Positions 3,295 to 7,595 of a stretch of DNA of 7,595 nucleotides are shown here, piece by piece. Below the pieces are notes generated by a model. It saw only the letters and a program-made list of their open reading frames with translations. It was not told where the DNA came from and ran no database searches. Both the position numbers and the translations under genes were made by a program. Within the stretch, counting starts at the first letter, position 1. Each line of letters opens with the position of its first letter. The stretch comes from Acidobacteriota bacterium (GTDB lineage Bacteria > Acidobacteriota > Terriglobia > Terriglobales > Acidobacteriaceae), in NCBI GenBank assembly GCA_021780415.1, contig JAJXYW010000128.1, forward strand, positions 1 to 7,595, written 5' to 3'.

Positions 3295-5910
3295 CTATTT
3301 GAGGCGGGCGCCGAGGGGGATTTCTTCGCCGCAGGTGGCGAGGTGGGGCTTGCCGTGGTCGCCGTCGCTGGCGGCCAGAAGCATGCCGTGGGATTCGAGG
3401 CCGCGCATCTTGCGGGGGGCGAGGTTGGTGATGACGACGATGCGGCGGCCGGTGAGCTCTTCGGGGGTGTAGAACTCGGCGATGCCGGAGAGGATTTGGC
3501 GCTTGCCGTGGGGGCCGAGGTCGACTTCGAGGCGGAGGAGCTTGTCGGCTTTGGGGATGCGCTCGGCGAGGATGATCTGGGCGACGCGGAGTTCGATCTT
3601 GGCGAAGTCGTCGATGGTGATTTGCGGGGTTGTCAGTTCTCCGTTCTCAGTTGTCAGTGGGGCTGGGGGAGTGGCTGGCGCGGGGGTGGGTGCAGCTTCA
3701 CCTGCAGGTCTCTCCGCTGCGGCGGCAGAAGACGCCGCCTCCGGTCGAGATGACAGATCTGTGGTGGGGGCGATGGGGGTGGGGGTGGGGGTTTCCATGT
3801 CGGTCATGATCTGTGCGAGTCCTTTGTCGGCGCGGGGGAAGATGGGGCCGAGGGGGCCTAGTTTGGTGCCGGGTTTGAGACCACCCCAGGTGAGGTTGGC
3901 GAGTTCGCCGTTGCGGGCGGCGAGTTCGATGTCGCCGAGTCCGAGCTGGGCCCAGACGCGGGCGGTGGCGTAGGGGAGGATTGGGTAGAGGAGGGCCGTG
4001 ATGGTGCGGATGGATTCAGCGGCGGTGTAGAGGGTGGAGCGCCGGCCTTGCTGCGAGATCTCGGTGTCGGTAGCGGACCAGGGTTTGCGCGCGGTGATGA
4101 ACTGGTCGACATACGTCACACCGGAGGCAATGGCGGTCAGAGCTTGGTCGAAGCTGTTGGTCGCGAGGAGAGATTCGACCTTTTCACTGATACGGATAAG
4201 GTTCCAGCCGAGGACCTCGCCTTCGGAGGCTCCGAGTGTCTCGTGTTGTTCTGGACGGAGGAAGGACTCCTTACGGGGGGCGAGGTAGAAATCGCCTTCC
4301 TGCGTTTCTCGGCACGCGGGGACCGTGGATGCGAAATATTTGTCGATCATCGACAGCGTGCGGCTGACGAGGTTGCCGTAGCCGTTGGCTAGGTCGGCGT
4401 TGTAGCGGGTGATGAGGGCGTCGAAGCTGAAGCTGCCGTCCTGGCCGAAGGGGATCTCGCGGAGGAGGAAGTAGCGGAGGACGTCGGAGGCGAAGAGGTC
4501 GGGGGGGGTGGGGGCGGAGATTCCCTCAGCGGCTAAAGCCGGGTCTGCGGGGGGCGGAGGGACGGACGGGCTGAAGCCCGTCCCCTTCAAAGCATGGGAG
4601 GGTTGTGGCGCTTTGGGTGAAGCAGATCCTCCGCCTTCGGCGAAGGATGACAAGCTCGAGGGTATGGACGACAAGCTTGGGGGTGGCGGCGGGCAGAGGG
4701 TGCCGAAGGCGTCGAGGATGGTTTCGGTGCGGACGATGTTGCCGCGGGATTTGGACATCTTCGAGTCTTCGAAGAGGAGCCAGCCATGGGCGGTGATGGC
4801 CTGGGGGAGCATCTTGTTTGCCCAGGCTTTGTGCTGGTCCAGCGATAGTGTTGGAGGCTCGCCGGTGCTCTGGTGTTTGAGTGCGGGGTTGAGGGCGAGG
4901 AGGAAGGCTGGCCAGTAGACGCAGTGGAAGCGGATGATCTCTTTGCCGACGAGGTGGAGGTCGGCTGGCCAGAATTTCTCGAATTTCTCTTGCTCGGCGG
5001 GGTCGTCCGAGCCGTAGCCGATGGCCGTCATGTAGTTGGCGAGGGCATCGAGCCAGACGTAGATGACGTGCGGCTGCTTGGCGGCGCTGGCGGCTGGCTC
5101 GGGGACGGGGATGCCCCAGGTGAAGCTGCTGCGGGAGATGCTAAGGTCTTTGAGGGCTCCCGGGATGTAGGAAATCTCGCCTGCTACTCTTGTGTCAATC
5201 GAAATAAATCTTCTGTTGCGAAGCCCCCACTTATGAAATTCGATCTCGAAAGCGTTGCGGTCCAGAGAGGGATTGGAAGTTGATGCCAAGTGAACTTGAA
5301 ACTCGGCCCGTAAATGTTGATCACTCCCGGCCAAGAAGCTAAGAACTTCATTGCGGGCGGACAATGGGCGAATTTTTAGCCGATCACTGCCGATGAGCTC
5401 AATAAGTGGGCGTTGGAAGGCGGAAAGCTTGAAGAAGAAGTTTTCTTCGGTGACCTCTTCGAGGAGGCGGCCGCAGTCGGGACAGGGGGTGCCAACGGGG
5501 GCGTCGACGAAGGCTTCGTCGGAGACGCAGTAGGCGCCGGTGTAGCTGGCGAGGTAGATGAAGCCGTTTTTGTAGAGCTCGGAGAAGAGGTGCTGGACGC
5601 CGTGCTTGTGCTTGTCGCTGGTGGTGCGGATGTAGTCGTTGTTGGTGATGCCCATGCGGTGCCAGAGGTCCTCGAAGGACTTGGAGACCTGGTCGGCGAA
5701 CTGCTGGGGAGGGATGCCGGCGGCGGCGGCGCTGCGCTCGATCTTCTGGCCGTGCTCGTCGGTGCCGGTGAGGAAGAAGGTGTCTTCGCCGAGGAGGCGG
5801 TGGCGGCGGGCGAGGACGTCGGCGACGATGGTGGTGTACGCGTGGCCGATGTGGGCGCGCGCGTTGACGTAGTAGATCGGAGTGGTGACGTAGAACTTTT
5901 TGTCTGACAT
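3295..5910 (-). CDS. metG: Methionyl-tRNA synthetase with C-terminal tRNA-binding domain and several in-frame insertions
   Basis: The enzyme charges tRNA-Met with methionine using ATP. Numbered from ATG 5910 it has 871 residues: HIGH signature HIGH (20-23) in a class I Rossmann fold; connective domain with C128 and C143-P-D-C146, a partial zinc knuckle; LKDLSISRSSFTWGIPVP (about 253-270); KMSKS (384-388); LRYFLLREIPFGQDG (about 478-492); a helical anticodon-binding region (NADLANGYGNLVSRTLS, about 504); and a Trbp111-like domain from about 764 (KIELRVAQI, ADKLLRLEVD, NLAPRKMRGLESHGML). Homologues with this domain are usually about 640-690 residues. The excess lies in segments at about 196-251, 341-367, 404-474, probably 532-558, and the 704-763 linker, each listed separately. 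A TTG at 5916 could extend the N-terminus by two residues; ATG 5910 is preferred, and neither has a clear Shine-Dalgarno. No stop or frameshift interrupts it, so it is probably functional. It likely forms an operon with tatD. Confidence 0.95.
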   Translation of the reverse strand: MSDKKFYVTTPIYYVNARAHIGHAYTTIVADVLARRHRLLGEDTFFLTGTDEHGQKIERSAAAAGIPPQQFADQVSKSFEDLWHRMGITNNDYIRTTSDKHKHGVQHLFSELYKNGFIYLASYTGAYCVSDEAFVDAPVGTPCPDCGRLLEEVTEENFFFKLSAFQRPLIELIGSDRLKIRPLSARNEVLSFLAGSDQHLRAEFQVHLASTSNPSLDRNAFEIEFHKWGLRNRRFISIDTRVAGEISYIPGALKDLSISRSSFTWGIPVPEPAASAAKQPHVIYVWLDALANYMTAIGYGSDDPAEQEKFEKFWPADLHLVGKEIIRFHCVYWPAFLLALNPALKHQSTGEPPTLSLDQHKAWANKMLPQAITAHGWLLFEDSKMSKSRGNIVRTETILDAFGTLCPPPPPSLSSIPSSLSSFAEGGGSASPKAPQPSHALKGTGFSPSVPPPPADPALAAEGISAPTPPDLFASDVLRYFLLREIPFGQDGSFSFDALITRYNADLANGYGNLVSRTLSMIDKYFASTVPACRETQEGDFYLAPRKESFLRPEQHETLGASEGEVLGWNLIRISEKVESLLATNSFDQALTAIASGVTYVDQFITARKPWSATDTEISQQGRRSTLYTAAESIRTITALLYPILPYATARVWAQLGLGDIELAARNGELANLTWGGLKPGTKLGPLGPIFPRADKGLAQIMTDMETPTPTPIAPTTDLSSRPEAASSAAAAERPAGEAAPTPAPATPPAPLTTENGELTTPQITIDDFAKIELRVAQIILAERIPKADKLLRLEVDLGPHGKRQILSGIAEFYTPEELTGRRIVVITNLAPRKMRGLESHGMLLAASDGDHGKPHLATCGEEIPLGARLK
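3629..3658. repeat. Short direct repeat of GTTGTCAGT inside the metG linker
   Basis: GTTGTCAGT occurs at 3629-3637 and again at 3650-3658, 21 bases apart, with GTTCTC units between them at 3636-3641 and 3643-3648. On the coding strand it reads as the LTTENGELTT stretch of the linker before the tRNA-binding domain. A related TTGTCAGTT lies at 5916-5924, overlapping the region just before the metG start. This looks like simple intergenic repeat DNA that has been translated. Confidence 0.6.
3704..3756. repeat. Hairpin-bearing dispersed repeat, copy 2 (inside metG linker)
   Basis: This shares the 12-base left block GCAGGTCTCTCC and the 18-base right block CTCCGGTCGAGATGACAG exactly with copy 1 at 683-739. 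The centre differs in sequence but again forms a hairpin: GGCGGC (3721-3726) pairs with GCCGCC (3734-3739) around a 7-base loop. It is read in frame as part of metG, giving LSSRPEAASS followed by AAAAERPAG. An alanine-rich flexible linker is a place where such an insertion would be tolerated. Confidence 0.75.
3766..3791 (+). other. Predicted G-quadruplex motif
   Basis: Four runs of five G (3766-3770, 3775-3779, 3781-3785, 3787-3791) are separated by loops of 4, 1 and 1 bases, which fits a very stable G-quadruplex pattern. The G-rich strand is the template strand for metG, so the mRNA carries C-runs and encodes the TPTPTPIAP stretch. Folding is a prediction from the pattern. Confidence 0.6.
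4564..4583. repeat. Perfect 9-bp inverted repeat within metG insertion
   Basis: GGACGGGCT (4564-4572) and AGCCCGTCC (4575-4583) are perfect complements with two bases between, best drawn as an 8-bp stem with a TGAA tetraloop. Hairpins with this GGGCTGAAGCCC core are, from memory, widespread intergenic repeats in acidobacterial genomes; that comparison could not be run here. Confidence 0.7.
4626..4648. repeat. 10-bp inverted repeat with one mismatch within metG insertion
   Basis: ATCCTCCGCC (4626-4635) pairs with GGCGAAGGAT (4639-4648) at 9 of 10 positions around a TTC loop. It lies 42 bases from the hairpin at 4564-4583, inside the same proline-rich metG segment. Confidence 0.65.
4810..4890 (-). 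other. Probable 27-codon in-frame insertion in metG before the KMSKS loop
   Basis: Related synthetases run almost directly from the YWPAFLL helix to the LPxxxxxHGWL strand that precedes KMSKS. Here roughly 27 residues (about 341-367, including STGEPPTLSLDQHKAW) are added. No hairpin or repeat is obvious in this DNA, so it could be an older insertion or a lineage-specific loop. The boundary is estimated from recalled family sequence, not from an alignment. Confidence 0.5.
5158..5325 (-). other. AT-richer 56-codon in-frame insertion in metG catalytic region
   Basis: Homologues read from RNEVLSF directly through one or two glycines into LKDLSISR. Here 56 residues (about 196-251) intervene, from SDQHLRAEF to GEISYIPG. 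By count the 168 bases are 79/168 G+C (47%), visibly lower than most of this GC-rich window, though the roughly 80 bases upstream in metG (to about 5410) are also somewhat AT-richer. A perfect inverted repeat TTCGA-TC-TCGAA lies at 5239-5250. The heptamer CTCCCGG is present at both edges (5157-5163 and 5324-5330). The segment resembles no domain I know and is too short for an intein. It is most simply an inserted foreign or repeat-type sequence kept open in frame. Confidence 0.65.
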
Positions 5911-5963
5911 TGCCAATTGTCAGTTTACAGGTTGGCGGCGTGCGTGCGTTGTTGGAAGTGCGC

Positions 5964-6266
5964 TCAGGCTTCGCCTAGCCAGACGAGGTAGGGGTAGAGG
6001 AGGAAGAAGAGCACCAGCATGATCGCCATCAGATCCATGTAGAGGCAGAACATGACGCCGCCGTGGTAGAGGCTCCAGCGTTTCTGGATGCAGCGGAGGG
6101 TGTCCGCCATGCCGATGAGGCAGCCGAGCACGGGGAGCATGAGCCAGAGGGTCGCGTGGAGGTGGGGGAAGCGGGAGAGAAGCGTGGCGGCGGCGACGCT
6201 GGCGAGGACGATGACATTGCCTCGTACGAGGGAGCGCGTGCGCGGATTGAAGAGGGCAGGGGCCAT
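5964..6266 (-). CDS. Small integral membrane protein of unknown function
   Basis: This 100-residue protein is dominated by hydrophobic stretches: about 17-31 (NVIVLASVAAATLLS), 38-55 (ATLWLMLPVLGCLIGMAD) and 70-97, a long segment containing LMAIMLVLFFLLYPYLVW. That gives probably three transmembrane helices. A basic N-terminus (RTRSLVRG) and a basic loop (LRCIQKRW, about 57-64) suggest cytoplasmic positions for those parts by the positive-inside rule. I recognise no family motif. It starts 32 bases after the VWFA-related gene stop and ends 53 bases before the metG start, all on one strand, so it is plausibly co-transcribed with one or both. No clear Shine-Dalgarno precedes ATG 6264-6266. Reading frame and composition look genuine, because membrane segments of this regularity are unlikely in a shadow frame. 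Confidence 0.72.
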   Translation of the reverse strand: MAPALFNPRTRSLVRGNVIVLASVAAATLLSRFPHLHATLWLMLPVLGCLIGMADTLRCIQKRWSLYHGGVMFCLYMDLMAIMLVLFFLLYPYLVWLGEA

Positions 6267-6298
6267 GGACGGGGAGAACGTCGATGCTGAGGCCTATT

Positions 6299-7595
6299 CT
6301 AGCGCTGCGGAGCGGTTGTGCGTCCAGCAGCGGGCGGGGGAATGGCTGGGTAGACGGCCGGGGGCAGGTCGCTGACGGTCGAGGTGGGGAGTTCGACGAC
6401 GCCGAAGTGGTTGGAGGGGAGGTCGTGGACTGCGATGCGGAGGAAGGTCTGCATCTGGTCGGGGACGCTGACTTCGAGGTGGCATTTGAGGAGGCTGTGC
6501 ATGAGGCGGGAGTAGTTTGCGGGGGTCGCGGTGAAGCGGAGCGTCTTGCCGGTGGCGTTGAGGAGGCGGCCGTCGGCGTCGAAGACGTAGGCGAGAAACT
6601 CTACGGTTGCGGAGCGGGAACCGTCGGGCTGCGGGGTGAGAGTGAGTTCGCTGGGCAAGGTGATGAAGTCGAGATTGTAGCGGCGGAAGGGCCCCTTTGC
6701 GGGGACGCTCAGATCGAGCTGATTGTCGGGTGCGAGGGTGGTATCGAGGGCGTTGGATGCGGGCAGGATGCGGACGTTAAAGAGAAGATCCTGCGGGGTT
6801 GGAGCGCCTCGGCTCATGGCGGCTTGCTGGTAGGCGGCGGCGCGGCCATTGTTGGCGGAGGGCGATGGGTTGTAGGCGTAGTAGCCGTGGCGATAGGCGA
6901 GTTGCAGGCCGGGGGGTGCGGGGCCGGTGAGTTGGATGAGGATGGAGTGGTAGGCTTGGTCGTCCTGGGGGTGCGCGGGGTTGTAGGTGAGGGTGTAGTA
7001 GTTGGCGCCGGCGTCGATGGCCTGGGCGACGGTGGCGGCGAGATTGCTGGTGGGGTGGAAGGCCTTGCCGCCGGTGTCGGCTGCGAGAGCCTCCGGGGTG
7101 GGATCTTGAGCGGGTTGGGGTTTGCGTGGCGCGGGGTGGTGGGCGCGCGGGCTGGGCTGGGCCATCAGGCCGCGAGCGTCGATGGGGTAAACGGCTACGC
7201 GCGCCTGGGTGAGGAGGTTGATGGTCTCCTTGAACTCCTGCTCGTCGACTTGCTTCGCGTCGAAGGAATGGAAGCTGAGGGGAAAGGAGCCGGAGAGCCA
7301 GAGGAGATTTTTGCGGCCGGGAAGCGCTGCGAGATAGTGGGCGAGCGTGTTGAGGGCATCGAGGGTGTAGTGCACGCGGAGTTCGGTTTCCATTGCGCCC
7401 ATTCTGGACTCGAACTGGCTAAGGTTGGCTGCGAGGTCGATGGCCGAGGGGCTGGTAGCTTCAATACCGGAAGAGGCGGCCGGTGGCGCGAGGGCCGAGG
7501 ATGGCTGCTGACGAGCTCCAGCGGAGGTGGAATGGTCGAGGAGAGAAGGGGAACGCGCGATCAGCTTGTGCTCAACGATGTTTTTGAGGGTGGTG
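6299..7595 (-). CDS. VWFA-related domain protein of acidobacterial type (5' end outside window)
   Basis: The frame is open from the stop at 6299 to the window edge, giving at least 431 residues; translation of 7403-7594 shows no stop, so the methionine at 7402 is internal and the true start lies outside. Visible parts, numbered from the edge: a Ser/Ala/Pro-rich stretch (about 15-50); YTLDALNTLAHYLAALPGRK then NLLWLSGSFP (about 77-105), matching a core strand of the von Willebrand A fold; ARVAVYPIDARGL (about 131-143); LAADTGGKAFHPTSNL (about 170-185); and YYTLTYNP with LAYRHGYYAY before a C-terminal beta-rich region. This layout matches the 'VWFA-related Acidobacterial domain' family (TIGR03436), usually exported proteins of unknown function. 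The metal-binding DxSxS part and any signal peptide would be upstream, out of view. The C-terminus ends in a Pro-rich tail (VYPAIPPPAAGRTTAPQR). The small membrane protein gene follows after 32 bases. Confidence 0.85.
   Translation of the reverse strand, partial: TTLKNIVEHKLIARSPSLLDHSTSAGARQQPSSALAPPAASSGIEATSPSAIDLAANLSQFESRMGAMETELRVHYTLDALNTLAHYLAALPGRKNLLWLSGSFPLSFHSFDAKQVDEQEFKETINLLTQARVAVYPIDARGLMAQPSPRAHHPAPRKPQPAQDPTPEALAADTGGKAFHPTSNLAATVAQAIDAGANYYTLTYNPAHPQDDQAYHSILIQLTGPAPPGLQLAYRHGYYAYNPSPSANNGRAAAYQQAAMSRGAPTPQDLLFNVRILPASNALDTTLAPDNQLDLSVPAKGPFRRYNLDFITLPSELTLTPQPDGSRSATVEFLAYVFDADGRLLNATGKTLRFTATPANYSRLMHSLLKCHLEVSVPDQMQTFLRIAVHDLPSNHFGVVELPTSTVSDLPPAVYPAIPPPAAGRTTAPQR

Larger units (their letters stand above)
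4489..4701 (-). repeat. Repeat-derived, proline-rich in-frame insertion in metG (about 71 codons)
   Basis: Family members pass directly from the segment after KMSKS (here TETILDAFG) to SDVLRYFLL. Here about 71 residues intervene, rich in Pro, Ser and Ala and without recognisable fold. The DNA contains two strong hairpins (4564-4583 and 4626-4648), a run of eight G at 4501-4508, and an imperfect 21-base tandem with GACAAGCT at 4649-4656 and 4670-4677. The boundaries are estimated from the conserved flanks and could shift by a few codons. Composition and hairpins point to inserted intergenic repeats rather than a functional domain. Confidence 0.7.

Noticed and set aside
2543..3472. Long plus-strand open frame of about 309 codons opposite tatD and the end of metG
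   Set aside because: Gly/Val/Glu-rich low-complexity translation typical of the antisense of a GC-rich gene, and the opposite strand carries full TatD motifs.
5158..5325. Intein or self-splicing intron in metG
   Set aside because: The segment is only 168 bases, has no intein splice motifs (N-terminal Cys/Ser block, C-terminal HN), and is a whole number of codons without stops; it is far too small for a group I or II intron.
5157..5330. CTCCCGG at both edges of the 56-codon metG insertion as a target-site duplication
   Set aside because: The copies are 167 bases apart, so removing one copy plus the insert would break the metG frame. A 7-base GC-rich match may be chance, so a duplication cannot be claimed.
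7195..7464. Minus-strand open frame of 89 codons overlapping the VWFA-related gene
   Set aside because: Ser/Pro-rich shifted-frame shadow; the VWFA frame continues open through the same DNA with family motifs.

Overview
The window looks like chromosomal DNA from a GC-rich bacterium, most likely an acidobacterium of the Terriglobia type (Granulicella, Edaphobacter or Terriglobus relatives). Three things suggest this: a VWFA-related protein of the kind abundant in Acidobacteria, a long-chain prenyl synthase of the kind that makes menaquinone side chains, and short hairpin repeats of a style I associate with these genomes. The taxonomic call is inference.

Layout. The left end (1-641) is a plus-strand pair: the 3' end of a methylenetetrahydrofolate reductase gene (probably the bifunctional homocysteine methyltransferase/MTHFR type), overlapping xseB, the small subunit of exonuclease VII. 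A 134-base convergent gap (642-775) holds a hairpin repeat. Everything from 776 to 7595 is on the minus strand. In transcription order these are a VWFA-related protein (start outside the window), a 100-residue membrane protein, metG (methionyl-tRNA synthetase), tatD (metal-dependent DNase/hydrolase), a YajQ-family nucleotide-binding protein and a long-chain polyprenyl diphosphate synthase. Gaps are 32, 53, 29, 62 and 82 bases, so parts may be co-transcribed, with metG-tatD the best candidate pair. No RNA gene, CRISPR array, transposase, integrase or convincing factor-independent terminator was seen.

The unusual element is metG. All catalytic motifs are present, but the protein is about 871 residues because several segments appear to have been added in frame: a 56-residue, 47% GC segment inside the catalytic half; about 27 residues before the KMSKS loop; a 71-residue proline-rich segment just after KMSKS, whose DNA is built from hairpin repeats; a probable short insert in the anticodon-domain region; and a linker before the C-terminal tRNA-binding domain. 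That linker carries a copy of the same repeat found between xseB and the prenyl synthase, a second repeat, and a strong G-quadruplex motif. The gene appears to have repeatedly absorbed intergenic-type repeats as translated, tolerated surface loops. The other genes are ordinary housekeeping functions.
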